DNA of 7,760 nt from an uncultured Hungatella sp. (GCA_959018155.1 CAUEKH010000108.1:1-7760), one strand, 5' to 3'. Numbered from the stretch's first letter, positions 1 through 6,885 are shown. Notes: a model not told the origin generated them from the sequence alone. Numbers and translations: made by a program.

Positions 1-284
1 CCCACGGAACCGTACAGCGCCACTACTACAAGCACTTAAAGGGCGAGGAGACTTCCACCAACTCCGTGGCAACCATCTTTGCCTGGACCGGCGCACTGCG
101 CAAGCGCGGCGAGCTGGACGGCAACAACGAGCTGATGGAATTTGCTGACAGGCTGGAAAAGGCCACCATTGACACCATTGAGAACGGCGAGATGACAAAA
201 GACCTGGCTCTGATTACCACCATTCCAAATCCAGTTGTACTTAACAGCGGGGACTTTATTAAGGCTGTTGCTAAGAGGCTGTAA
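1..284 (+). CDS. icd: NADP-dependent isocitrate dehydrogenase, C-terminal part (5' end outside window)
   Basis: Partial gene: the reading frame is already open at base 3 and gives the last 93 residues. The enzyme oxidatively decarboxylates isocitrate to 2-oxoglutarate with NADP, supplying glutamate carbon and NADPH in the cytoplasm. The visible part starts with [14 protein letters not shown] and continues through [20 protein letters not shown]. This matches the HGTVTRH...[20 protein letters not shown] block of the eukaryotic-type (human IDH1-like) homodimeric family, where the HGT-x-x-RH residues contact NADP. It then has a TKDLA segment typical of the extreme C-terminus. It is therefore not the E. 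coli-type Icd. It is followed 18 bases later by a strong hairpin, so it probably ends its transcription unit. The catalytic N-terminal half, start codon and promoter are not visible. Family assignment is secure from the motif block. Confidence 0.93.
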   Translation, partial: HGTVQRHYYKHLKGEETSTNSVATIFAWTGALRKRGELDGNNELMEFADRLEKATIDTIENGEMTKDLALITTIPNPVVLNSGDFIKAVAKRL

Positions 285-302
285 AACTAACTATATTGTC
301 TA

Positions 303-348
303 AAGGGCATCCGATCCACGGAATAATTCCGCTGGTCCGGATGCCCTT
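303..348 (+). terminator. Rho-independent terminator after icd, possibly bidirectional
   Basis: A perfect 11-bp inverted repeat, AAGGGCATCCG at 303-313 and CGGATGCCCTT at 338-348, encloses a second inner palindrome (CGGAAT/ATTCCG at 319-331). On the plus strand the stem is followed by TTATTTC, a moderate T tract. On the minus strand the stem ends in CCCTTTAG, so the same hairpin may also stop transcripts from the convergent trpB. Its position 18 bases after the icd stop codon supports the main call. Confidence 0.75.
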
Positions 349-441
349 ATTTCAATCCATACTGCCATGAAAGCAAGGACCATCATGAAACCCGCCGCCT
401 TCTTGGCCCTGCTCTCCATCCTTTACGAAGCAGGCAGGATA

Positions 442-457
442 AAAGCCCTCCGGCCTC
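442..457 (-). terminator. Weak candidate terminator after trpB
   Basis: In the minus-strand RNA, GAGGCC can pair with GGCTTT around a GGAG loop, using two G-U pairs, followed by TATCC. It starts 10 bases after the trpB stop codon. The stem is short, and most of the T tract is used in pairing. It may be only a weak pause site, with the large hairpin at 303-348 doing the real work. Confidence 0.3.
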
Positions 458-466
458 CCCGCCAAA

Positions 467-1684
467 TTAATCCATAAACTGATCCCCATAACCATAGTGC
501 TCCACCACATAGTCGATATCCTTATCGCCTCTGCCGCTTAAGCACACCAGGATGGATCCCTGTTTCATCTCTTTCGCCCTGCGCATGGCGTAAGCGACCG
601 CATGGGCGCTCTCCACCGCCGGGATGATGCCTTCGTAACGTGACAGCTTGAAGAACGCCTCCATAGCCTCCTCATCGCTGACCGTATCGTATTTCACACG
701 GCCCAAATCATGCAGGAATGCGTGTTCCGGCCCTACGGACGGATAGTCAAGGCCGCTGGCAATGGAGTAAACCGGAGCCGGTTCTCCCTTGTCATCCTTT
801 AACATGATACTCTCAAATCCGTGCATAATACCCTTCTCGCCGAATTTCATGGAAGCCGCATGGTCGCCCAGCTTCTCGCCTCTACCAAGGGGTTCCACAC
901 CGGTGATATCCACCGGATCGTCTAAGAACGGAATAAACATACCGATCGAGTTGCTGCCGCCGCCGACGCAGGCGCAGACTTCATCCGGGAACATGCCTGT
1001 CATCTCGAGGAACTGGTCCCTGGCTTCATAGCCGACTACGGACTGGAAATCGCGGACCATCAACGGGAACGGATGCGGTCCTAAAGCGGAGCCGATACAG
1101 TAGATGGAATCTTTATAGTTTTTCGCATAGGACTCAAACGCCGAATCCACCGCTTCTTTTAACGTCTTTAATCCGTGGGTTACCGGGACTACCTTGGCGC
1201 CAAGGATCTTCATTCTCGTTACATTGGGAGCCTGCTTTGCGATATCAACCTCTCCCATGTGGATCTCACACTCCAGGCCAAAGAATGCCGCGGCTGTGGC
1301 GAGAGCCACGCCGTGCTGTCCGGCCCCGGTCTCCGCAATCAGGCGCTTCTTTCCCATAAACTTGGCAAGCAAGCCTTCGCCCATGCAATGATTTAACTTG
1401 TGAGCGCCGGTATGGTTTAAATCCTCTCTCTTTAAGTAAATCTGGCAGTTTCCGATTTTCTTGGAAAGCCGCTCACAGTGGTAAACCGGCGTCGGTCTTC
1501 CCTGGAACTCTTTTCTGATTCTGCGCAGTTCATTGATAAACTGGGAAGAGTGGCAGATGGTCTGGTACGCATCCGCGATCTCCTCAAATGCCGGAATCAG
1601 TTCTTCCGTTAAATAAGCGCCGCCATATGGGCCAAACCGGCCGTCTTTGTCCGGATAATTTTTTAAGTACGTTCTGTAATCCAT
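467..1684 (-). CDS. trpB: Tryptophan synthase beta subunit, without trpA in view
   Basis: 405 residues, the normal full length for TrpB. The PLP-dependent enzyme condenses indole with L-serine to give L-tryptophan. The family motifs are in order: [12 protein letters not shown] (62-73), [16 protein letters not shown] (84-99) with the PLP Schiff-base lysine K96, AETGAGQHG (117-125) with catalytic E118, [17 protein letters not shown] (202-218), the phosphate-binding GGGSN (241-245), [16 protein letters not shown] (307-322), and LSGRGDKD (382-389) with S383 at the position that contacts the pyridine nitrogen. The start ATG is supported by AAGGAG six bases upstream. The N-terminus [19 protein letters not shown] is typical of the TrpB1 type rather than the longer TrpB2 type. 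Usually trpB sits directly before trpA in a trp operon, but here the neighbours are topB and icd. It also has its own SigA promoter and a leader of only about 25 bases, too short for a T-box or attenuator. It may serve indole salvage or be a second copy. Confidence 0.95.
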   Translation of the reverse strand: MDYRTYLKNYPDKDGRFGPYGGAYLTEELIPAFEEIADAYQTICHSSQFINELRRIRKEFQGRPTPVYHCERLSKKIGNCQIYLKREDLNHTGAHKLNHCMGEGLLAKFMGKKRLIAETGAGQHGVALATAAAFFGLECEIHMGEVDIAKQAPNVTRMKILGAKVVPVTHGLKTLKEAVDSAFESYAKNYKDSIYCIGSALGPHPFPLMVRDFQSVVGYEARDQFLEMTGMFPDEVCACVGGGSNSIGMFIPFLDDPVDITGVEPLGRGEKLGDHAASMKFGEKGIMHGFESIMLKDDKGEPAPVYSIASGLDYPSVGPEHAFLHDLGRVKYDTVSDEEAMEAFFKLSRYEGIIPAVESAHAVAYAMRRAKEMKQGSILVCLSGRGDKDIDYVVEHYGYGDQFMD

Positions 1685-1690
1685 ATCCTT

Positions 1691-1696
1691 CTCCTT
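1691..1696 (-). promoter_or_regulatory. Shine-Dalgarno site of trpB
   Basis: AAGGAG on the minus strand, six bases before the trpB ATG. It is near consensus and fixes the start. Confidence 0.85.
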
Positions 1697-1716
1697 AAAT
1701 CGTGTATTTTCTCTCT

Positions 1717-1745
1717 ATTATACCGTTAAATCCACAGGTTTTCAA
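1717..1745 (-). promoter_or_regulatory. SigA promoter of trpB
   Basis: On the minus strand a TTGAAA -35 box (1740-1745, five of six consensus) is followed by a 17-base spacer and a perfect TATAAT -10 box (1717-1722). Transcription should start near 1710, giving a leader of about 25 bases that leaves no room for a T-box riboswitch or attenuation leader. The near-consensus boxes suggest strong or constitutive expression unless an operator that I cannot recognise overlaps them. Confidence 0.85.
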
Positions 1746-1768
1746 TCAAATTTGTTGCTGAGTCGGGA

Positions 1769-1793
1769 CTTACTTTCCAGCCCTTACTTTCCA
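1769..1793. repeat. 11-bp direct repeat across the topB stop codon
   Basis: CTTACTTTCCA occurs at 1769-1779 and again at 1783-1793, a 14-base period. The second copy contains the topB stop codon, and the first lies 24 bases upstream of the trpB -35 box. It may be a chance or slippage duplication, or a paired protein-binding site. Confidence 0.6.
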
Positions 1794-4033
1794 TCCTTTA
1801 AATTCAGCTTCGCAAATGCGTCCGCAAACGCGGAATTGATCGGCGCCTCCGCCTCCTTCTTCTGCTGGTTTAAATACCTGGCCACATCTTTTTTCGATAC
1901 TCCGGCGCCCTCTTTTGCCCTTCTCTCCTTAAAGGAGGTCAGTTTCTCCTTGTAGCCACACTTACAGACGAAAATCTGGCCGTCTCCCTTTCCGCGCAGT
2001 TCCATTTTCTTATGGCAGACCGGACAGCGGGCGTTGCTCGTCCTGGAAATCGTCTCCCGATGGCCGCACTCCCTGTCCTGGCAGACCAGCATCTCGCTGT
2101 TCTTTCCTTTTACCAGCAGCATCCGTTTCCCGCAGACCGGGCATTTCGTATTCGTCAGATTGTCGTGGCGGAACTGGCCCTCTCCGCGCCTGATTTCATC
2201 AATCAGAGAACCGGAATAGGAACGGATGTCCTTCATAAATGCAGCCCGCTTCAGCTTTCCCTCCGCAATCTTCGAGAGGCGCATTTCCCAGTCAGCGGTC
2301 AGTTCCGGTTTTCTCAAATCCTCAGGGACGAGATTTAAAAGCTGTTTTGCCTTGGAGGTCAGGAAAATGTCCTTGCCCCGCTTCTCCAGCAGAAAGCTGG
2401 AAAACAGCTTTTCTATAATATCGGCCCTCGTAGCCACGGTTCCAAGGCCTCCTGTCTCTCCTAAAGTCTTCGCCATGGCCTTATCCCTCGTCTCCATGTA
2501 AGCCACCGGATTTTCCATGGCCGAAAGAAGCGTCGCCTCGTTAAATGGCGCCGGCGGCTTCGTCCTGCCTTCCCGGATGGAAACAGACAGCTTCGTAAGC
2601 CTGTCTCCCTTCTTCAAATCAGGAAGGTTCTGAGCCTTATTATCGGCCTGTTCTCCGGCCTCATCCCCGTCTTCTTCCTCGTCCGCCATGTTATCATAGA
2701 TTTCCCGCCAGCCCTGGCTCTTCACAATCCGGCCATTGGCAGTAAATGTCTCTCCGGCGATATCTACGGTAAGTTCCGTCTGTTCATATTCGAAGGGCGG
2801 ATATAAGACGGCCAGGAAACGGCGGACTACCAGGTCGTATATTTTTCTCTCTTCCACAGTCATGTGATCCAGCTGGACAAACTGCTCTGTCGGGATAATT
2901 GCGTGGTGGTCCGACACCTTTTTATCATCTACAAATGACGGTTTTGCCACTATTTTCTGGTTCATCAAACGGCCGGCCAGCTTCCGGTAGGGGCCGACGC
3001 CGCAGGCTTCCAGACGTTCCTTAATAGACGGGACAATATCGGAACTCAAATACCGGGAATCCGTCCTTGGATAGGTGAGAACTTTGTGATTCTCATAGAG
3101 ACGCTGCATGATATTGAGCGTTTCCTTGGCGGAATAGTTGAACTTCCGGTTGGCCTCCCGCTGAAGCTCTGTCAAGTCGTAAAGCTGAGGGGAATACGTT
3201 TTCTTTGGCGTCCTCTTTACTTCTGTGACCAGGCCGGTGATCCCCGGCTGAGCGGCTGTGAGCATACCGCCCTTTTCTATTTTCTTCACCAGACTGTCTA
3301 TCCGCTCCTTATCGAAGGAACGGTAGCTTTTTGATTTTTCGTCCCTCCAGGTCAGAGTCAGGGCAGGCGACGGACATTTTGCCACGATCCCATAGTAGGA
3401 TTTCGGGACGAAATTCTTAATCTCCTCCTCCCGGCTGGCAATGATGGCCAGGGTCGGCGTCTGAACACGGCCGCAGCTCAACTGGGCGTTGTATTTGCAG
3501 GTCAGGGCGCGGGTGGCATTGATTCCCACCAGCCAGTCGGCCTCGGCTCTGCACATGGCGGCATCATAGAGATTATCGTATTCATGGCCGTTCTTTAAGT
3601 TGGCGAAACCGTCCCGGATGGCTTTATCCGTGACCGAGGAGATCCACAACCTCTTAATCGGCTTATTGCTGCCTGTCTTTTCAAGAATCAGGCGGGCTAC
3701 CAGTTCGCCCTCCCGGCCGGCATCCGTGGCGATAATGATTTCCCCCACATCCTTCCGGTGTATCTGCGCCTTTACCGCGCTGTACTGTTTGCCGGTCTGC
3801 TTGATGACCTCCAGCTTAAACCGCTCCGGCATCATGGGGAGGTCCTCCATCTTCCACTCTTTGTATTTAGGGTCGTAATCCTCCGGATCAGCCAGCGTGA
3901 CAAGATGGCCCAGCCCCCAGGTAACAATATATTTATCTCCCTCGATTGCACCGTTTAAATTCTTCCCGCAGCGCAGAACCCGGGCAATGTCTCTGGCAAC
4001 CGATGGCTTCTCTGCGATAACAAGTGATTTCAT
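1784..4033 (-). CDS. topB: DNA topoisomerase III (type IA)
   Basis: 749 residues, in the range of Firmicute TopB. It relaxes or decatenates DNA by transient single-strand cleavage through a 5'-phosphotyrosine bond. The N-terminal TOPRIM domain starts MKSLVIAEKPSVARDI, with metal-site Glu8, and has IATDAGREGE at 101-110. Next come the central type IA domains, with GRVQTPTLAII (188-198), the catalytic Tyr321 in LTYPRTDSRYLSSD (319-332), and DHHAIIPTE (375-383). An acidic, probably disordered insert lies at 451-464. The C-terminus has two four-cysteine zinc fingers: C631, C634, C651, C656 and C670, C673, C690, C692. The start at 4033 is chosen over an in-frame ATG at 4135 because GGAGGAG lies directly before it, the family N-terminus begins there, and the extra 34 codons would run over the promoter. 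It has its own promoter; trpB follows after 99 bases with no clear terminator between. The second TOPRIM Asp is Gly (DAG), which I recall as usual in Firmicute TopB. Conjugative elements also carry TopB-like proteins, but nothing else here suggests one. Confidence 0.95.
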   Translation of the reverse strand: MKSLVIAEKPSVARDIARVLRCGKNLNGAIEGDKYIVTWGLGHLVTLADPEDYDPKYKEWKMEDLPMMPERFKLEVIKQTGKQYSAVKAQIHRKDVGEIIIATDAGREGELVARLILEKTGSNKPIKRLWISSVTDKAIRDGFANLKNGHEYDNLYDAAMCRAEADWLVGINATRALTCKYNAQLSCGRVQTPTLAIIASREEEIKNFVPKSYYGIVAKCPSPALTLTWRDEKSKSYRSFDKERIDSLVKKIEKGGMLTAAQPGITGLVTEVKRTPKKTYSPQLYDLTELQREANRKFNYSAKETLNIMQRLYENHKVLTYPRTDSRYLSSDIVPSIKERLEACGVGPYRKLAGRLMNQKIVAKPSFVDDKKVSDHHAIIPTEQFVQLDHMTVEERKIYDLVVRRFLAVLYPPFEYEQTELTVDIAGETFTANGRIVKSQGWREIYDNMADEEEDGDEAGEQADNKAQNLPDLKKGDRLTKLSVSIREGRTKPPAPFNEATLLSAMENPVAYMETRDKAMAKTLGETGGLGTVATRADIIEKLFSSFLLEKRGKDIFLTSKAKQLLNLVPEDLRKPELTADWEMRLSKIAEGKLKRAAFMKDIRSYSGSLIDEIRRGEGQFRHDNLTNTKCPVCGKRMLLVKGKNSEMLVCQDRECGHRETISRTSNARCPVCHKKMELRGKGDGQIFVCKCGYKEKLTSFKERRAKEGAGVSKKDVARYLNQQKKEAEAPINSAFADAFAKLNLKDGK

Positions 4034-4037
4034 TTCC

Positions 4038-4045
4038 ACTCCTCC
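4038..4045 (-). promoter_or_regulatory. Shine-Dalgarno site of topB (decides the start)
   Basis: GGAGGAGT on the minus strand lies four to seven bases before the ATG at 4033, depending on which GGAG is used. It supports MKSLVIAEK as the true N-terminus. Confidence 0.85.
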
Positions 4046-4069
4046 AATCTCTGTCTGTCTCTTCCATTC

Positions 4070-4098
4070 ATTATATAGAAAGAGGGGAGAAAATGCAA
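4070..4098 (-). promoter_or_regulatory. Probable SigA promoter of topB
   Basis: A perfect TATAAT (4070-4075) sits on the minus strand 36 bases before the topB ATG. Seventeen bases further upstream is TTGCAT (4093-4098), which matches the -35 consensus at only three of six positions. The -10 box is convincing and the -35 box is weak. Transcription should begin near 4063, with a leader of about 30 bases. The motif CATTGC occurs twice in this stretch (around 4093-4109), partly overlapping the -35 box. Confidence 0.6.
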
Positions 4099-4152
4099 TG
4101 AGGCAATGCAACGATAACCTGTACGCTCCGCGCACAGGTCACCGTCTTCAAT

Positions 4153-4193
4153 AAGACAGGACTGAAAACCTGATAGGCTTCCAATCCTGTCCT
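4153..4193 (-). terminator. Terminator hairpin of the PTS/SIS operon
   Basis: Read as minus-strand RNA, 4175-4193 pairs with 4153-4171 along 19 base pairs around a three-base AUC loop, followed by AUUG. Four of the pairs are G-U wobbles (4192/4154, 4184/4162, 4181/4165, 4178/4168). In plus-strand RNA these would be A-C mismatches, so the structure is built for minus-strand transcripts. It starts 31 bases after the stop of the SIS gene. The U tract is poor (CUUAUUG), so its efficiency is uncertain. Confidence 0.65.
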
Positions 4194-4223
4194 GATATCC
4201 AAAAACTTCAATATTGCACTGTT

Positions 4224-5264
4224 CTACAATGTCTTTGAGATATAATTTTTAATCTGCGCGTTAACACCTCTCGATAAATCGCGTCCCCGATCTGTCGCCA
4301 TCCGGAAGGCCAGAACCTGAAAGACTGTGATATATTCCAGGAAACAAAAATATCGGCTGACCGGTTCTATCACCAGATCCCGGCTGTCGCAGGATACGTC
4401 CCCCACCACTGCGCAGAATCCAATCTCCTCTTTTAAAAATGACGCAATCGCCCGCACCTTTTCTTCGTCTTCCCCGGCTTTTGCAAGGATGAAGAACAGC
4501 ATATCATCGCCAAAGCAGTTCTGGGGACCGTGGATAAATTCCTCCAGTTCATAGCTTCTCGTCATCATCGGAACCATTTCCATCAGCTTGATATCTGCCT
4601 CCTGAGCTGTGGGCCAAAGCTGACCGCTGCCTGCCAGCATGACTTTATTGCGGCGAAGAAGGGAAAATCGGTTCTTTTCATACCAGGCGTCTGCTGCCTC
4701 TCTCACCCGTGGTAAATTCTCAGCCAGAGCGGATAAATCTCTCTCATATGGACCCCGATCCAGACCTGCAAGCGCCATACCCAGAAAACAGGCAGTCGCC
4801 GCCGTCATAGAATACCCCAGCGTGCGATAGAGAAATTCTTCCTCTCCGCATCCCATATCGAGACTGATATCGCACGCCCTGCCGACAGGGGAGTTAACGT
4901 CCGCAGTTACCGCACAGGTAAGACAACCGGCTTCCTTCGCCTTTAACGCGCTTAAATACACCATTTTCGTAGAACCGCCCTGGGACAGAAAGACATAGAG
5001 CGCCTCCTTATCCCAGATTCTCTCATGCCTTAAAAATACATTCGGGTAATAAAGCTGTGTCCTCAGCGAACATTCTTCTTCCAGAAACTGCCGCGCCGCA
5101 AAAGCCGCATTGTAGGAAGAACCGCTGGCTACGAAAACCAGCGTTCTTATGGTTCTGCCGGAAACCGCTTTCCGAAGCGGTTCAAAACGCGTATCCGCTT
5201 CTCTTAAAAGGCCTGTCAGTTTCTCCGGAATCCTCTCGATACAGGTAAGCACTGTTACCGCCAT
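4224..5264 (-). CDS. SIS-domain sugar-phosphate isomerase/deglycase, GlmS C-terminal-like, PTS-associated
   Basis: 346 residues, two SIS (sugar isomerase) domains and no glutaminase domain. The family as a whole isomerises or deaminates phosphosugars, or cleaves Amadori compounds such as fructoselysine 6-phosphate. The first SIS domain has FVASGSSYNAA (44-54) and LSQGGSTKMV (93-102), corresponding to the phosphate-binding GCGTS and SQSGET loops of GlmS. The second has GSGQLWPTAQEADIKLMEM (212-230) and EEFIHGP (241-247), matching the GELKHGP segment that carries catalytic residues in GlmS. The C-terminus RGRDLSRGVNAQIKNY resembles the closing segment of GlmS. The start is set by TAAGGAGG, which overlaps the EIID stop codon, so the gene is translationally coupled to the transporter and should act on its phosphorylated product. 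Its last-gene place beside IIA-B-C-D recalls the Salmonella fructoselysine/glucoselysine gfr operon, but the FrlB motif ESGEFRHGP is not reproduced exactly. An amino-sugar substrate is equally possible. Family certain, substrate unknown. Confidence 0.87.
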   Translation of the reverse strand: MAVTVLTCIERIPEKLTGLLREADTRFEPLRKAVSGRTIRTLVFVASGSSYNAAFAARQFLEEECSLRTQLYYPNVFLRHERIWDKEALYVFLSQGGSTKMVYLSALKAKEAGCLTCAVTADVNSPVGRACDISLDMGCGEEEFLYRTLGYSMTAATACFLGMALAGLDRGPYERDLSALAENLPRVREAADAWYEKNRFSLLRRNKVMLAGSGQLWPTAQEADIKLMEMVPMMTRSYELEEFIHGPQNCFGDDMLFFILAKAGEDEEKVRAIASFLKEEIGFCAVVGDVSCDSRDLVIEPVSRYFCFLEYITVFQVLAFRMATDRGRDLSRGVNAQIKNYISKTL

Positions 5265-5269
5265 ATTCT

Positions 5270-5279
5270 CCCCTCCTTA
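5270..5279 (-). promoter_or_regulatory. Shine-Dalgarno site of the SIS gene, overlapping the EIID stop codon
   Basis: TAAGGAGGGG on the minus strand contains both the EIID stop codon TAA and the ribosome-binding site of the next gene, whose ATG begins at 5264. This arrangement favours translational coupling. Confidence 0.85.
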
Positions 5280-6092
5280 CAGCAGACCTATAACTGAGCC
5301 CAGCACTGCGATTACAATGGAGGCCAGCAGAAGTGTGGTCGGCTTAAACTTCTTCGTCAGCAGATAGTACATAAACAGTGTGAAGCACAGTGGAAGCAGC
5401 AGCGGGAATATCTGGTCGATATAGCTTTGCAGAGCGAATACATTTTCCCCAATGGAGAATTCATAGGCAAAATTCAGTTTTACCATGTCGGCGCTCATGG
5501 CGCCTACCACCATCAGACCTACTATGGTAGCTGCCCGGGAGATCCGGTCTAAAAGGCCTGAACTTCTGGCATTTGTCATCAAATCCGTTCCGAACTGATA
5601 CCCCCAGAAGGTACAGAAATATTTGATAATCAGATGCGGAATATTGAAAATAAGCAGAAACAGGATCGGCCCTAAAATATTGCCCTGGCTGGCCAGTGAA
5701 AGTCCGATTCCAGTTGCGATAATCCGCAGGGTTCCCCAGAAAATAGAGTCTCCAATGCCGGAAAATGGCCCCATTAAGCCTACCTTTACGGAGTTAATGG
5801 AGGATTTGTCGAAATCCGGATTCTCGCTCGCCTCCCTCTCCATGGCAGCGGAAATCCCCATAATCAGTGTTTCGATATGAGGGGTGGCGTTGAACACGGC
5901 CATATGCCTCTCAAGCGCCTCCCCCTGTTCCTCCTTTGTCTGATAGAAACGCCGGATCGCCGGCCACATGGCCAGGGAATATCCAAGTCCCTGCTGGCGC
6001 TCATAATTGTAGCTGTGCTCCATCTCGAAGGAATATAAGAACATTTTCCTGAGCATTGCCTTGTCTTCTTTTGTAATCTGCCTCTTACTCAT
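5277..6092 (-). CDS. Mannose-family PTS transporter subunit IID
   Basis: 271 residues, normal for EIID of the mannose/fructose/sorbose family. With EIIC it forms the membrane channel through which the sugar is taken up and phosphorylated. The soluble N-terminal part has RQQGLGYSLAMWPAIRRFY (32-50) and FNATPHIETLIMGI (67-80). Then comes the family hallmark VKVGLMGPFSGIGDSIFWGT (102-121). Hydrophobic segments lie near 122-136, 139-158 and 189-203, with two more at the C-terminus (229-245 and 252-271). The start at 6092 (MSKRQITKEDK) is preferred over an in-frame ATG at 6116, because GGAGGG lies eight bases before it and the extra eight residues would fall inside EIIC. It overlaps the end of EIIC by 8 bases, and the SIS gene follows after 12 bases. 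Such tight packing is typical of subunits made in fixed ratio. Sugar specificity cannot be deduced. Confidence 0.95.
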   Translation of the reverse strand: MSKRQITKEDKAMLRKMFLYSFEMEHSYNYERQQGLGYSLAMWPAIRRFYQTKEEQGEALERHMAVFNATPHIETLIMGISAAMEREASENPDFDKSSINSVKVGLMGPFSGIGDSIFWGTLRIIATGIGLSLASQGNILGPILFLLIFNIPHLIIKYFCTFWGYQFGTDLMTNARSSGLLDRISRAATIVGLMVVGAMSADMVKLNFAYEFSIGENVFALQSYIDQIFPLLLPLCFTLFMYYLLTKKFKPTTLLLASIVIAVLGSVIGLL

Positions 6093-6876
6093 CGAACAGT
6101 CCCTCCAAATCATCATCGTCCGCTGTCACCGCGGCATTTGCGGTCTCGCCGCCGCTGCCTGTCTTCTCAAACACGACTATGTACGCCAGTACAATACCGA
6201 ATGCCGTGATTCCGATAGCCGGAAGTTTTAAGAATGCCACGCAGAGAAACCCTAAGATAAAGTAAATGATATTGTTCTTGTTCATCATTGGCTGTACTAA
6301 AAGTGCAAAACCAACTGCCGGAAGCAGACCGCCAGCTACATTTAACCCGTTCATAATGGAATCCGGAATCGCGTTAATAAATCCTTCCACTGCCGCTGCC
6401 CCAAAATAGACCGTGGAAAATCCCACAATCCCGTAGATGGCACACTGGAGGACAAGTCCCGCCCAGTTTAACATCTGCATTCCGCCAATTTCCACATTTC
6501 TGGCATATTCGCACGCTTTTCCCATATACCAGGAACGGATAATAAAGCAGACTACCTTGATGGACTGTCCGAAAATAGCGATAGGAAGCCCCAGGGCAAA
6601 TGCCACACTCGGACCGCCGCCGCTTAAAATTGCCAGCGCCGTTCCGACACCGGCGCCAATCATCGGATCCGGCGGAACCGCAGAACCGACCTGGATTGCC
6701 CCCATGAATACAGTTTCCAGCGTGGCGCCGCAGAGAATTCCCATTTTCACGTCACCAAGCACAAGACCGACTAAAGGTCCCACTACGATTGGTCTGAACA
6801 CCATAGGCGTGGTTAAGCACTTCTCCACAAACCACACCGCAGCCAGTACCAGACCAACTAACAATGCCTCTCTCAT
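6085..6876 (-). CDS. Mannose-family PTS transporter subunit IIC
   Basis: 263 residues, mostly hydrophobic: the sugar-conducting membrane subunit. Family hallmarks are RPIVVGPLVGLVLGDVKMG (28-46), the GATLETVFMGAIQVGSAVPPDP stretch (50-71), and LPIAIFGQSIK (97-107). Membrane segments are likely near 4-20, 28-42, 72-86, 91-112, 139-160, 180-196 and 202-236. The C-terminus has a soluble acidic tail from about 238, rich in Gly, Ala and Asp, and ending DDDDLEGLFDE. The start is supported by AGGGGG nine bases upstream, which overlaps the stop codon of EIIB. It overlaps EIID by 8 bases at its end. The acidic tail is notable because EIIA of the same operon also ends in an acidic tail. Confidence 0.95.
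   Translation of the reverse strand: MREALLVGLVLAAVWFVEKCLTTPMVFRPIVVGPLVGLVLGDVKMGILCGATLETVFMGAIQVGSAVPPDPMIGAGVGTALAILSGGGPSVAFALGLPIAIFGQSIKVVCFIIRSWYMGKACEYARNVEIGGMQMLNWAGLVLQCAIYGIVGFSTVYFGAAAVEGFINAIPDSIMNGLNVAGGLLPAVGFALLVQPMMNKNNIIYFILGFLCVAFLKLPAIGITAFGIVLAYIVVFEKTGSGGETANAAVTADDDDLEGLFDE
6101..6106 (-). promoter_or_regulatory. Shine-Dalgarno site of EIID inside EIIC
   Basis: GGAGGG within the final codons of EIIC, eight bases before the EIID ATG at 6092. It identifies the internal start rather than the upstream ATG at 6116. Confidence 0.8.
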
Positions 6877-6885
6877 AATCAGTTT

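Larger units (their letters stand above)
285..466. other. Convergent intergenic region between icd and trpB
   Basis: A 182-base gap lies between two genes meeting tail to tail. It holds the hairpin at 303-348 and a weak GC-rich stem just after trpB (442-457). I see no convincing gene here. The one short minus-strand frame (300-419, 39 codons) lacks a properly spaced ribosome-binding site and runs through the terminator. Confidence 0.6.
4034..4223. other. Intergenic region between the SIS gene and topB
   Basis: A 190-base gap on the minus-strand transcription path. It contains the operon terminator hairpin (4153-4193), the topB promoter (4070-4098) and the topB ribosome-binding site. I see no gene in the remainder. 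Confidence 0.7.

Noticed and set aside
300..419. Minus-strand 39-codon frame starting MESRAKKAAG with a short hydrophobic stretch
   Set aside because: Its AAAGG directly abuts the ATG with no spacing, it ends inside the terminator hairpin, and it resembles no family I know.
1685..1783. T-box or trp attenuator before trpB
   Set aside because: The predicted transcript start is only about 25 bases from the ATG, which leaves no room, and no tryptophan-rich leader frame is seen.
2012..2338. Plus-strand 108-codon open frame
   Set aside because: It is antisense to the zinc-finger end of topB, with no family resemblance and no convincing ribosome-binding site.
1784..4033. topB as a sign of an integrated conjugative element
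   Set aside because: No integrase, relaxase, mobilisation gene or attachment repeat is seen, and the neighbours are core metabolic genes.
4034..4135. In-frame upstream ATG extending TopB by 34 residues
   Set aside because: The extension covers the TATAAT box and the ribosome-binding site, has no such site of its own, and the family N-terminus starts at 4033.
6093..6116. Upstream ATG extending EIID by eight residues
   Set aside because: It lies deep in EIIC, while GGAGGG is correctly spaced for the ATG at 6092.
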